From Cellvibrionaceae bacterium (lineage in GTDB: Bacteria > Pseudomonadota > Gammaproteobacteria > Pseudomonadales > Cellvibrionaceae), in the NCBI GenBank assembly GCA_021151615.1, contig JAGKXA010000060.1:1-20562 (forward strand): 20,562 nt of DNA, given 5' to 3'. Shown piece by piece: positions 1 to 7,550 of this stretch (the stretch's first letter is position 1; every line of letters starts with the position of its first letter). The translations under genes were made by a program, and so were the position numbers. The notes below the pieces were generated by a model. That model made no database searches and was not told the DNA's origin. It saw nothing but the letters and a program-made list of their open reading frames with translations.

Positions 1-65
1 ATCAGGGGTAATAACAGGCCGATGGTTAACGCAAGTTTGCCGGGGCGTTGCAGTAACTGGCTCAT
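1..65 (-). CDS. 5' end of an unidentified leftward gene (partial)
   Basis: Only the first 21 complete codons are inside the window. The ATG lies at 65-63 on the minus strand and is preceded by a GAGAAG ribosome-binding-like sequence at 69-74 at rather short spacing. The visible N-terminus begins MSQLLQRPGK and then becomes strongly hydrophobic, like a signal peptide or first membrane segment. The gene diverges from minC. In some pseudomonads a lipid A acyltransferase gene is next to minC, but these residues do not resemble the usual start of that family, so no function is assigned. Confidence 0.45.
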   Translation of the reverse strand, partial: MSQLLQRPGKLALTIGLLLPL

Positions 66-190
66 GATCTTCTCGTTCGCTGTGCGCGTGTTGGGTGTTA
101 GTTTGATCTATATATAGGCGCAGGGCGCTTAATGCTGGCTGAACTGATTCTATCCTCAACCGATTTTGCCAATCCCATCTTGCTTGACTA

Positions 191-208
191 ATCGGGTGCC
201 GCCCCGAT
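191..208. repeat. small inverted repeat upstream of minC
   Basis: ATCGGG at 191-196 and CCCGAT at 203-208 form a perfect 6-bp stem with a 6-nt loop. It lies in the 189-bp gap between the divergent partial gene and minC. It ends one base before an in-frame ATG at 210 and 46 bases before the preferred minC start. There is no T-run, so it is not a terminator. The rest of the gap holds a TATATATA tract near 109-116 that might be part of a promoter, but no convincing -35/-10 pair was found. Confidence 0.3.
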
Positions 209-254
209 AATGGCGCACTTCCTCCCCAATCGACCCATAACCCGGGAATTACGA

Positions 255-1013
255 ATGATTGACGTCAATTTTCAGTTGAAAGGCAGCGCTATTACGGTAG
301 TTGTGCTGGCTATTATCCGCTACGAGCCCAAAAGTCTGGTGGATGAGCTGAAAGAAAAAATTGCCCAGGCGCCCCAGTTCTTTGTGAACTCACCGGTACT
401 GATTAATCTGGATCGATTGGAAAATCCCGAAGCCCTCAAAAAAGTAGGGGATTTGCTGACAATTTGCCGCGAACTGGATTTACAACCACTAGGTTTTAGC
501 GGCGTACCTGAGGTATTGTTAGCGCCAGTCAACAAGACCGGTTTAGCGGTTCTGCCAACTCCCAATGAGCGCGCGCTCAAGCTGCCAAAGCAAGAGGCTG
601 CACCCGAACGGGTGGTGGAGACAGTGGTAGAAACCGTGATTGAAGAACGGGTTGTTGTTGAAGAGCGAATTGTACAGCGCCAGAGCAAAGTGATTACCCG
701 CCCGGTGCGCTCCGGTCAGCAAATCTACGCCGAAGGAGCAGATTTGATTGTGCTGGCGCAAGTGAGCGAGGGTGCCGAAGTGCTGGCCGATGGCCACATT
801 CATATATACGGTACCCTACGCGGCAGGGCCTTGGCAGGTGTGCGCGGCGATGAAACTGCACGCATTTTTTGTCAGCAACTGGAAGCGGAACTGGTATCTG
901 TAGCGGGCAATTTTGTATTACAGGATTCGCTGCCCAAAGAATTATTGAAAAAGCCGGCACAAATTTCCCTGCAAGGTGAAAAAGTGGTGGTGGAAGCATT
1001 AGTCAGTAATTAA
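255..1013 (+). CDS. minC: septum site-determining protein MinC
   Basis: MinC blocks FtsZ polymerisation away from mid-cell and is recruited to the membrane by MinD. The 252-residue product has the usual two parts. The N-terminal domain starts MIDVNFQLKG, like E. coli MinC. After a linker comes a C-terminal beta-helix domain with the MinD-contacting RSGQ motif (about residues 152-155) and a YGTLRGRALAG segment. The linker (about residues 118-143) is unusually rich in alternating Val and Glu. An in-frame ATG at 210 would add 15 residues with no family match. The ATG at 255, with GGGA six to seven bases upstream, fits the family N-terminus better. The gene heads minC-minD-minE; a 98-bp gap separates it from minD. 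Confidence 0.95.
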   Translation: MIDVNFQLKGSAITVVVLAIIRYEPKSLVDELKEKIAQAPQFFVNSPVLINLDRLENPEALKKVGDLLTICRELDLQPLGFSGVPEVLLAPVNKTGLAVLPTPNERALKLPKQEAAPERVVETVVETVIEERVVVEERIVQRQSKVITRPVRSGQQIYAEGADLIVLAQVSEGAEVLADGHIHIYGTLRGRALAGVRGDETARIFCQQLEAELVSVAGNFVLQDSLPKELLKKPAQISLQGEKVVVEALVSN

Positions 1014-1015
1014 TC

Positions 1016-1067
1016 GATCGCCACATCAGCGATCAAGCAATACCGCAGAATAATGTTGTTGTATTGC
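1016..1067 (+). repeat. two consecutive inverted repeats in the minC-minD gap
   Basis: Directly after the minC stop, GATCGC (1016-1021) pairs with GCGATC (1029-1034) around a 7-nt loop. Then GCAATAC (1037-1043) pairs with GTATTGC (1061-1067) around a 17-nt loop. Both stems are perfect. Neither is followed by a T-run, so they are not intrinsic terminators. They could influence mRNA processing or the relative expression of minC and minD, which is speculative. Confidence 0.35.
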
Positions 1068-1100
1068 AAACTCATGTCATCAAAAAATTTGTTATTTAAA

Positions 1101-1104
1101 GGAG
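1101..1104 (+). promoter_or_regulatory. ribosome-binding site fixing the TTG start of minD
   Basis: GGAG sits seven bases before a TTG codon at 1112. No ATG or GTG nearby in frame could give the universally conserved MinD N-terminus, so this site supports a TTG start. Confidence 0.75.
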
Positions 1105-1111
1105 CCCTCCC

Positions 1112-1921
1112 TTGGCCAAGATTATTGTTGTCACTTCCGGTAAAGGCGGTGTTGGTAAAACCACTTCAAGCGCAGCGATCAGCACCGGTTTGGCCATGCG
1201 CGGTCACAAAACTGTGGTTATCGATTTTGACGTGGGCCTGCGTAATCTGGATTTGATCATGGGCTGCGAGCGCCGTGTGGTTTACGATTTTGTAAACGTG
1301 ATTAAAGGCGAGGCCACCCTGAACCAGGCGATGATCAAAGACAAGCGCACTGAAGGTTTGTATGTATTGCCCGCGTCGCAAACCCGCGATAAAGATGCGT
1401 TGACCCGCGAAGGTGTAGAAAACGTTATCAATGAACTCTCTAAAGATTTTGATTACATAGTGTGTGATTCACCTGCCGGAATTGAGCAGGGTGCATTGAT
1501 GGCGCTGTACTTTGCCGATATTGCAATTGTGGTGACTAACCCGGAAGTGTCTTCGGTGCGCGACTCGGATCGCATCCTCGGTATTCTGCAGAGCAAGTCC
1601 CGTCGCGCTGAGCAAAACCTGGAGCCAATCAAAGAGCATTTGCTGTTGACGCGCTACAACCCGACGCGCGTAGAAGCGGGTGAAATGTTGAGCGTGAACG
1701 ATGTGGAAGAAATTCTGGCAATTCCATTGCTGGGTGTGATTCCTGAATCAGAAGCGGTGTTGAAAGCCTCTAATCAGGGGGCGCCGGTAATTCTGGATGA
1801 TGCAACCACCGCAGGCCAGGCGTATAACGATGCGGTAGATCGTTTGCTCGGCAAAGATATTCCTCATCGCTTCCTGGAAGCGGAAAAGAAAAGTTTCCTC
1901 AAACGTTTGTTGGGGGTGTAA
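1112..1921 (+). CDS. minD: septum site-determining ATPase MinD
   Basis: MinD is the membrane-cycling ATPase that carries MinC to the cell poles and is released by MinE. The 269-residue product is nearly collinear with E. coli MinD. It has the deviant Walker A motif GKGGVGKTT (residues 10-18, signature Lys11 and P-loop Lys16) and the switch I region VIDFDVGLRNLD (Asp38 and Asp40). The Walker B-like VCDSPAG segment has Asp119. The C-terminal amphipathic membrane-targeting helix is KKSFLKRLLGV. Translation starts at TTG (1112) behind GGAG. minE begins three bases after the stop, so the two are almost certainly co-translated. Confidence 0.98.
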   Translation: MAKIIVVTSGKGGVGKTTSSAAISTGLAMRGHKTVVIDFDVGLRNLDLIMGCERRVVYDFVNVIKGEATLNQAMIKDKRTEGLYVLPASQTRDKDALTREGVENVINELSKDFDYIVCDSPAGIEQGALMALYFADIAIVVTNPEVSSVRDSDRILGILQSKSRRAEQNLEPIKEHLLLTRYNPTRVEAGEMLSVNDVEEILAIPLLGVIPESEAVLKASNQGAPVILDDATTAGQAYNDAVDRLLGKDIPHRFLEAEKKSFLKRLLGV

Positions 1922-1924
1922 AGC

Positions 1925-2182
1925 GTGAGCATTCTGGATTTCTTAATCAAAAAGCGTGCGCCTTCCTCGGCTTCGGTGGCCAAGGAGCGTTTGCAAATTA
2001 TCGTGGCACACGAGCGCAACAAGCGTAATTTGAGTCAGCCGGATTTCCTGCCGCAAATGCAGCAGGAAATTATCGCGGTGATTCGTAAATATATTCACAT
2101 CGAATCGGATCAGGTTACTGTTAACCTCGACAACTCTGATAATTGCTCGGTATTGGAGTTGAATATCACTCTGCCGGATTAA
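1925..2182 (+). CDS. minE: cell division topological specificity factor MinE
   Basis: MinE stimulates MinD ATP hydrolysis and drives pole-to-pole oscillation, restricting division inhibition to the poles. The 85-residue protein has the typical length. It starts MSILDFLIKK (membrane-targeting segment). The MinD-contact helix AKERLQIIVAHER (about residues 19-31) follows, then the C-terminal topological specificity domain. It starts with GTG at 1925, three bases after the minD stop, with a G-rich stretch inside the end of minD as the likely ribosome-binding site. It is the last gene of the operon and is followed by a strong terminator. Confidence 0.97.
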   Translation: MSILDFLIKKRAPSSASVAKERLQIIVAHERNKRNLSQPDFLPQMQQEIIAVIRKYIHIESDQVTVNLDNSDNCSVLELNITLPD

Positions 2183-2228
2183 TCGGTGTGGCCGCCGCTT
2201 ACCCGGGCAATAAAAAATTGCAGTAGCT

Positions 2229-2264
2229 AAAAAAGGGATGCACCGGGTGGTGCGTCCCTTTTTT
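2229..2264 (+). terminator. Rho-independent terminator of the min operon
   Basis: A GC-rich hairpin pairs GGGATGCACC (2235-2244) with GGTGCGTCCC (2249-2258), with one G-T wobble and a GGGT loop. It is flanked by six A residues upstream and six T residues downstream that extend the stem. The T-run gives termination on the + strand. The A-run means it could also work on the other strand. It lies 47 bp after minE. Confidence 0.93.
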
Positions 2265-2311
2265 ATTCAGATGCACAAGTTGTAGCGGAAAATACAGGGT
2301 TTAATAAGTTG

Positions 2312-2959
2312 ATGGATATTAATGTGCAGCATAAACCAGCCGATCACCTGGTGGTATTTGACTTTGAAACCACCGGCCTTTCGCCAGATATGGGCGACAG
2401 GGCCATTGAAATAGGTGCAGTGCTGATTGAAAACGGCAGAATTACCGATCGCTTCCAGCAGGTGATGAACCCGGGTGTGCGTATTCCCTTATTTATTGAA
2501 AATTTCACCGGTATTACCAATGCCATGGTAAAGGACGCGCGTAAGAGTGCGGATGTGATGGGCGATTTCTATGAGTTTATTGAAGGGCATAATCTGGTTG
2601 CACACAATGCGAGTTTCGACGAGCGCTTTCTACGTGCAGAGTTTCGCCGTATTAAAAAATATTTTTCCGGCGGTATCGCGTGCAGTTTGTTAGCCGCGCG
2701 ACGCATCTTTCAATCGGCCCCCAATCATCAACTGGCCACCCTGGCCAGTTATAAAAATTTACCCAATGACGGTATCTATCACCGCGCCTTGGCCGATGCG
2801 GAAGTAACTGCGCATTTATGGTTAAGTATGTTGGACGAATTGCGCGAACAACATCAGCAGGAATCACCTACATTTGATTTTATGTATCGCTTGACCAAAA
2901 CCCCCAAGCATCAACTGCGCAAATTTTATCAACAAACAACTGCTAAGGAATCCAGCTGA
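2312..2959 (+). CDS. DnaQ-like 3'-5' exonuclease (DEDDh family)
   Basis: Predicted 215-residue cytoplasmic exonuclease of the DNA polymerase III epsilon/RNase T superfamily, removing nucleotides from 3' ends with two metal ions. All DEDDh residues are visible: Asp17 and Glu19 in FDFETTG, Asp103 in AHNASFDERF, and His157 and Asp162 in YHRALADAEVT. There is no polymerase or UvrC-like domain, so it is a stand-alone nuclease. A TTG at 2309 directly precedes the ATG at 2312; the ATG is preferred. It overlaps nothing, and the downstream lipoprotein gene begins one base after its stop, suggesting co-transcription. The exact substrate (DNA proofreading or RNA trimming) cannot be told. Confidence 0.88.
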   Translation: MDINVQHKPADHLVVFDFETTGLSPDMGDRAIEIGAVLIENGRITDRFQQVMNPGVRIPLFIENFTGITNAMVKDARKSADVMGDFYEFIEGHNLVAHNASFDERFLRAEFRRIKKYFSGGIACSLLAARRIFQSAPNHQLATLASYKNLPNDGIYHRALADAEVTAHLWLSMLDELREQHQQESPTFDFMYRLTKTPKHQLRKFYQQTTAKESS

Positions 2960-2960
2960 A

Positions 2961-3584
2961 ATGCAGCGACAAATACCATTCAAATTCTGTTTTTTGTTAT
3001 TGGCTGCGTTGTTAGTTGCCGGTTGCGGCACCTTGATTAAACCTAAAGTCAAAACGGGTTTAATTCAGCTGGAAAAAGGTTCGTACAAACTGGATCCATC
3101 CCATGTGGCTGTCCTATTTAAAATTAATCATATGGGGCTTTCTACTTTTGTGGGGCGCTTTAATAAAGTTGATGCCAGTTTGGAATTCGACCCCGATGAT
3201 ATTGCGGCTGCGAAACTGTCGGCGGTTATCGATATTGCCAGCGTTGATGTCAATAATGCTGATCTGGAAGAAACCCTGCGCGGTAGTAGTTGGTTTGATG
3301 CCGAAAAATACCCGCAGGCATTTTTTAAAACAACCAGTGTAAAAGTAATTGATGAGAGCACTGCCGAGTTTAGCGGAGATTTACAGTTGCACGGTGTGAC
3401 TGCACCTATCAGTTTGAAAATCCATTTCAATGGTGGAGGCAATAATATGCTTACTGGATCCTATACCTTGGGCTTTAGTGCCGAGTCATCTTTCAATCGG
3501 TCTACTTTTGGTATTGATTATTTGGTTCCTGCAATTGCGGATCAGGTGGACATAGAAGTATTTGCCGAATTTCAACAACAATAG
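2961..3584 (+). CDS. YceI-family lipoprotein
   Basis: The 207-residue protein has a lipoprotein signal peptide (basic start, hydrophobic LLLAALL stretch) with lipobox VAGC and the lipidated cysteine at residue 22. It should be anchored in a membrane facing the periplasm. The mature part is a YceI/lipocalin-like beta-barrel. It has the typical start GSYKLDPSHVAVLFKINHMG, a SVDVNNADLEETLRGSSWFDAEKYP segment, and DLQLHGVTAPISL near the end. Family members bind long isoprenoid chains such as polyprenyl phosphates; the ligand here is unknown. AAGGA at 2945-2949, inside the preceding exonuclease gene, may be its ribosome-binding site. Confidence 0.9.
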   Translation: MQRQIPFKFCFLLLAALLVAGCGTLIKPKVKTGLIQLEKGSYKLDPSHVAVLFKINHMGLSTFVGRFNKVDASLEFDPDDIAAAKLSAVIDIASVDVNNADLEETLRGSSWFDAEKYPQAFFKTTSVKVIDESTAEFSGDLQLHGVTAPISLKIHFNGGGNNMLTGSYTLGFSAESSFNRSTFGIDYLVPAIADQVDIEVFAEFQQQ

Positions 3585-3606
3585 TCCTCATTATTAAGGA
3601 GTTGTC

Positions 3607-5148
3607 ATGTCTGAGAATTTTTTGATTGGTGGTAATGGCCAGCAAACTGTGCAATTGAATTTGCGCATGGCCAATCGCCATGGGTTAATTGCTGGTGCAA
3701 CGGGTACTGGCAAAACAGTGAGTCTGCAAGTATTAGCCGAGGGTTTTGCCAAAGCCGGCGTGCCGGTGTTTATGGCAGATATTAAAGGCGACCTTTCGGG
3801 TTTGGCCAAGGCGGGCAAGCCACATCCAAAGGTGGATGAGCGTGTGCAGCTAATGCAGATCAGCAACTACCAACAACGCTTGTTTCCCTGTGTGTTTTGG
3901 GATTTGTACGCAAAAAATGGCCATCCGGTACGCGCCACTATTTCGGATTTTGGTCCTTTGCTGTTGGCAAACTTCTTTGACTTAAATGAAACCCAAACTG
4001 CCGTACTTTATGCTGCGTTTAAAATTGCCGATGATCAGGGCATGTTGTTGCTGGACTTAAAAGACCTGCAAGCCATGCTCAATTGGATGAAGGATGAACG
4101 CAAAGCGCTGGAGGATGAATACGGTGGAATCAGCGAGGCGAGTATTGCGGCAATTCAACGCCGGTTGATGATGTTGGATCAGGAGGGTGCGGATAATTTT
4201 TTTGGTGAACCAGCATTGGATTTAAATCACCTGATGCAAACGACCCTGGAAGGTACAGGCGTAATTAATATTCTGGATGCAACCACGCTGGTGAATCAGC
4301 CAAAACTCTATGCCATCTTTTTGCTTTGGCTGGTCTCTGAGTTGTTTGAAAATTTACCTGAGCAGGGTGATGCAGATAAACCAAAATTGGTGTTCTTTTT
4401 TGATGAGGCGCATTTGTTGTTTAATGGCGCACCGAAATTGCTGGTGGATAAAATCGAACAGGTCGTGCGATTGATTCGTTCCAAAGGCGTAGGTATTTAT
4501 TTTATCTCCCAGAGCCCGGCGGATATTCCCGATAACGTTCTCGGCCAGCTTGGCAATCGTATTCAACATGCGTTGCGCGCGTTTACTCCCAAAGACCAGC
4601 AAGCGGTAAAAGTGGCCGCGCAGACCTTCCGCCCCAATCCGGCGTTTTCAACCGGAAGTGTGATCACTGAATTGGGAATTGGTGAAGCGTTAGTGTCAGT
4701 ATTGGATGATAAGGGATCGCCTACGCCGGTGGAACGTGTGTTTATCGCACCGCCTGCATCGCGCATTGGACCATTGGCAGCTGAAGAGCGAATCGAGGTA
4801 ATGAATCGCTCACCTTACAAAACGATTTATAACCAAATGATTGATCGCGAATCAGCTTATGAAGTTTTGAAAGCTCGCGTTACGCAGCAGCAACAAACAG
4901 AGCAACAACAAAAAGTGCAGGAACAATTGCGTGCGGAACAGGAGCGTATTTTTAAAGAGCAGCAAAAACAACAGCAACAAATCCTGCGCGAGCAAGCGCG
5001 TGCACAACAGCAGGCGGAACGCGCCGATGCGCGGCGTGAATCCGCAACTGAAGCGCTGGCAAAAAGTGCAGCGCGTGCTATAGGCAGCAATTTGGGTCGT
5101 CAAATTGTGCGCGGTATTCTTGGTTCATTATTAGGTGGTCGCCGTTAG
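3607..5148 (+). CDS. HerA-like ATPase, DUF853/YjgR family
   Basis: A 513-residue cytoplasmic P-loop ATPase of the HerA/FtsK superfamily, in the group of E. coli YjgR, whose role is poorly known. Walker A GATGTGKT is at residues 30-37. The MADIKGDLSGLAKAG segment typical of DUF853 follows. Walker B FFFDEAH has Asp266-Glu267. A QSPADIPDNVLGQLGNRIQHALRAFTP-like stretch carries the sensor and arginine region. Residues about 425-478 form a very Gln/Glu/Arg-rich likely coiled coil encoded by many CAG/CAA codons. A small glycine-rich C-terminus follows. AAGGAG at 3596-3601, five bases before the ATG, is a strong ribosome-binding site. It lies 22 bp behind the YceI gene and may share its transcript. 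Confidence 0.92.
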   Translation: MSENFLIGGNGQQTVQLNLRMANRHGLIAGATGTGKTVSLQVLAEGFAKAGVPVFMADIKGDLSGLAKAGKPHPKVDERVQLMQISNYQQRLFPCVFWDLYAKNGHPVRATISDFGPLLLANFFDLNETQTAVLYAAFKIADDQGMLLLDLKDLQAMLNWMKDERKALEDEYGGISEASIAAIQRRLMMLDQEGADNFFGEPALDLNHLMQTTLEGTGVINILDATTLVNQPKLYAIFLLWLVSELFENLPEQGDADKPKLVFFFDEAHLLFNGAPKLLVDKIEQVVRLIRSKGVGIYFISQSPADIPDNVLGQLGNRIQHALRAFTPKDQQAVKVAAQTFRPNPAFSTGSVITELGIGEALVSVLDDKGSPTPVERVFIAPPASRIGPLAAEERIEVMNRSPYKTIYNQMIDRESAYEVLKARVTQQQQTEQQQKVQEQLRAEQERIFKEQQKQQQQILREQARAQQQAERADARRESATEALAKSAARAIGSNLGRQIVRGILGSLLGGRR

Positions 5149-5158
5149 GCGATGTAAT

Positions 5159-5186
5159 TTGTATGCTGGCAATCCTTGTCTATAGT
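5159..5186 (+). promoter_or_regulatory. candidate sigma-70 promoter before the di-haem cytochrome gene
   Basis: TTGTAT at 5159-5164 and TATAGT at 5181-5186 are separated by 16 bases, in the 139-bp gap between the HerA-like gene and the cytochrome gene. The match to the consensus is fair, the spacing slightly short, and no other evidence supports it. Confidence 0.3.
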
Positions 5187-5233
5187 CAATAACACGAAGG
5201 AGGCGAACAGAAAACAGGCGTAAGTAATTTAAG

Positions 5234-5266
5234 TGTCAGGCTGTGGCCAGGATGTGCAGCCCGACA
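5234..5266. repeat. inverted repeat in the leader of the di-haem cytochrome gene
   Basis: TGTCAGGCTG (5234-5243) faces CAGCCCGACA (5257-5266), giving nine of ten pairs with one A-C mismatch and a 13-nt loop that itself begins with the palindrome TGGCCA. It ends 21 bases before the ATG. It might be an operator or a leader hairpin. It has no T-run, so it is not a terminator. Confidence 0.4.
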
Positions 5267-5287
5267 TGAAAATGTTGGGGATGCAGC

Positions 5288-6913
5288 ATGAAAAAAATTA
5301 CAACGCTCGGCCTGATTTTTTTTCGCATATTGATGCTTGTCGCTATCAGTGGCGTTTTCACGATGGCGACGGCAAACCCTGTTTACCTCGCGCAAGGTTG
5401 GGATGATAAAACCCGCCAGCAAATGTATTACACCTCCTTCGGCTCTCGTTTCATTCCCTACGATTGGTTTCTTGTTTTAGAGCGTGCGGATTCTGCAGAG
5501 CTATTGCGCAGCCATGAACACATGAGTGCTCTGGGGTTTGTTCCCGGTGAAACCAATGAATTGAATCCGGATGGATTGCCAGTAGGGCTGGTGCGCGATA
5601 GCGATAAAAAGCAGGGTGATTATCTCGGTTTAACCTGTACCGCCTGCCACACAGGGCAGGTGGATATTCAGGGAAAAACAATTCACATCGATGGTGGACA
5701 AGCGCTGATTGATTTTACCCGTTTCGAAAATTCCGTACTGGAATCATTAAAAGCTACTGTTGCTGATGCGGAAAAATTTTCACGTTTTTCCTTGTCGATA
5801 ATTGCAAAAGATCCAGCATTAACTGCTGCCTATCTCAAACAACAAATGACTACACGTATTACCGAATTGGAGCAGCGCTTTGCGGCGAATGCTACTGATG
5901 TCCCTTATGGTAAAGGTCGCCTGGATGCATTCGGCCAAATTTTTAATGCGATTGCGGTAGAGGCATTGCAGTTACTGGAAAATGCACGCGCACCCGATGC
6001 GCCCACCAGTTACCCGGTATTGTGGGATGCATCCCATTTGGATGTAGTGCAGTGGAATGCGTCTGCGCCCAATCAGGAACCGGGGCCATTATTTCAAAAT
6101 GCGATCACGGTACTGGCGGTCTATGGAACTGTGTCTGTGCCAAAAAATAAATTAACTTATCAATCCTCTATTCGCATCAGCAATCTGGGTGATTTGCAGA
6201 GCGGCTTTTACAAACTAACCGCGCCCAAGTGGCCCATTGAATATGCCGGGCACCTGGATGCAGAAAAAATGGCGCGCGGAAAGCAACTCTATGAACAGCA
6301 CTGTGTGCAGTGTCATACCCATGTGGATGCTTCTGATGCAAAACGCAAATTGCGTGCAGTATTAACGCCGGTAACTGATGTAGGTACAGATCCGTTAGTC
6401 GTGGATAATTTTGAAAATCGCCGGGTGAAAGCCGGTGTGCTGGAAGGTGATCGTGTACTGCTGGTTGCGGGCGATACTTTTTCCACTGACGCAAAACCTA
6501 TCGATCTGGTAACCCATGTCGCTGCCGGTGCTTTGGTTAACCAACCCTGGCAATCGCTCAAAGCAATTATCAAGGAACGCGAATCCCGCTATCCAAAACC
6601 GGAACATCAAACTGATCTTGTTTACAAAACGCGCCCCATTAATGGTGTGTGGGCATCAGCGCCTTACTTACACAACGGCTCGGTACCCACGATTTACGAT
6701 TTACTATTACCCGCGACACAGCGCCCGGTAACTTTTTATGTCGGCAATATTGCATTGGATGTGGTTAAAGTGGGGTATCTGACAACTGAAACCCCAAACA
6801 CCACTTTGTTCGACACGCGTTTGCGCGGCAATTCCAATACGGGCCACGAGTACGGCACCCAATTGAGTGATGGGCAGCGCTGGGATTTGGTGGAATATAT
6901 AAAAAGTCTGTAG
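5288..6913 (+). CDS. exported di-haem cytochrome c, RoxA-like group
   Basis: A 541-residue periplasmic or secreted protein with a signal peptide (KK start, hydrophobic core, ATA-N cleavage after about residue 29). Two haem-binding motifs are present: CTACH at 117-121 and CVQCH at 339-343. The C-terminal NGVWASAPYLHNGSVPT segment is characteristic of the family that includes the rubber oxygenase RoxA and di-haem cytochrome c peroxidase-like enzymes. The long spacing between the haem sites and the overall order fit RoxA-like proteins better than small peroxidases. RoxA cleaves polyisoprene oxidatively; the substrate here is unknown and may be another lipid. GGGG at 5277-5280 may be the ribosome-binding site. 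The gene seems monocistronic. Confidence 0.82.
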   Translation: MKKITTLGLIFFRILMLVAISGVFTMATANPVYLAQGWDDKTRQQMYYTSFGSRFIPYDWFLVLERADSAELLRSHEHMSALGFVPGETNELNPDGLPVGLVRDSDKKQGDYLGLTCTACHTGQVDIQGKTIHIDGGQALIDFTRFENSVLESLKATVADAEKFSRFSLSIIAKDPALTAAYLKQQMTTRITELEQRFAANATDVPYGKGRLDAFGQIFNAIAVEALQLLENARAPDAPTSYPVLWDASHLDVVQWNASAPNQEPGPLFQNAITVLAVYGTVSVPKNKLTYQSSIRISNLGDLQSGFYKLTAPKWPIEYAGHLDAEKMARGKQLYEQHCVQCHTHVDASDAKRKLRAVLTPVTDVGTDPLVVDNFENRRVKAGVLEGDRVLLVAGDTFSTDAKPIDLVTHVAAGALVNQPWQSLKAIIKERESRYPKPEHQTDLVYKTRPINGVWASAPYLHNGSVPTIYDLLLPATQRPVTFYVGNIALDVVKVGYLTTETPNTTLFDTRLRGNSNTGHEYGTQLSDGQRWDLVEYIKSL

Positions 6914-6974
6914 TGGCGTTTGAAAAAATAAATGTCTACACCGTGCATAGTGGATGGGCAAATCTATTTTGGGG

Positions 6975-7481
6975 TTATTCGTAAAGCGTCCCGCACAAGT
7001 CCAAATAAGTTAAGTACAACCGCAAATCAAATTCGTATTGGTGGTAGTTGGGTTCCATATGGCAGCAGAGCTGGTAGAAGGCTTTGTTGTGTTCTTTCTC
7101 GCGAAAATGTGCAAGTTCGTGCACAACAATCATTTTTAAAAATGCTTCCGGCGCATTGCGAAAGACGCTGGCGATTTTAATTTCATTCTGGGTTTTGAGT
7201 TTGCTGCCTTGCACGCGGGTGACGTAGTGGTGTTGCCCTAATGCATGCTGGATCACCTTGATTTTTCCATCGTAGGAAACCCGGCTGAGCGGTTGGGCTC
7301 TGCTCATGAATTCACTTTTCAGTGTCTGGGTATAGGTATAAAGCGCATTATCCGTGCGGATGTTGTGTGTTTGCGGGTAGCGCTTTAACAATATCTCCGC
7401 TAACCGGCCTTCGTTAATAATGGTTTCTATTTGTTGCAGTGTTTGCGGTGAATAACCATTCAGGTATTTAAAGTGTTTCAT
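6975..7481 (-). CDS. YgjP-like zinc metallopeptidase domain protein
   Basis: A protein of the YgjP/DUF45 family of small predicted zinc metallopeptidases. With the start at 7481 it has 168 residues. The HELAH motif gives His121, Glu122 and His125. A third likely ligand, His131, follows in REKEHNKAFYQLCCHMEPNYHQ, which is the family signature. There is no signal peptide, so it is cytoplasmic. An earlier in-frame ATG at 7523 would add 14 residues. The later ATG (MKHFKYLNGY) matches the usual family start better, but neither has a clear ribosome-binding site. It converges on the cytochrome gene with 61 bp between stops and diverges from the exopolysaccharide unit. The cellular substrate is not known for this family. 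Confidence 0.85.
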   Translation of the reverse strand: MKHFKYLNGYSPQTLQQIETIINEGRLAEILLKRYPQTHNIRTDNALYTYTQTLKSEFMSRAQPLSRVSYDGKIKVIQHALGQHHYVTRVQGSKLKTQNEIKIASVFRNAPEAFLKMIVVHELAHFREKEHNKAFYQLCCHMEPNYHQYEFDLRLYLTYLDLCGTLYE

Positions 7482-7525
7482 AGGAAGCGGGTAAAAACAG
7501 GTAGCTTTATTTAGGGTACGCATTA

Positions 7526-7550
7526 TAGGAGCAGGTAAATGCTGCTCCTA
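7526..7550. repeat. perfect 9-bp inverted repeat upstream of the metallopeptidase gene
   Basis: TAGGAGCAG (7526-7534) and CTGCTCCTA (7542-7550) form a perfect stem with a 7-nt loop. It ends three bases before the upstream candidate ATG (7523) of the minus-strand metallopeptidase gene. It could be an operator or a leader hairpin. It has no T-run on either strand. Confidence 0.5.

Noticed and set aside
210..254. An in-frame ATG at 210 giving a longer MinC
   Set aside because: The extra 15 residues do not look like any MinC start, there is no ribosome-binding site, and a small hairpin abuts this ATG. The start at 255 matches the family.
4852..5103. Leucine- and cysteine-rich leftward open frames opposite the HerA-like gene
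   Set aside because: They are the complement of the CAG/CAA-rich coil region, which gives Leu and Cys runs; low-complexity shadows.
7526..7550. The inverted repeat as a Rho-independent terminator
   Set aside because: The stem is only 9 bp, has no T-run on either strand and lies upstream of a gene on one side and far from any 3' end.
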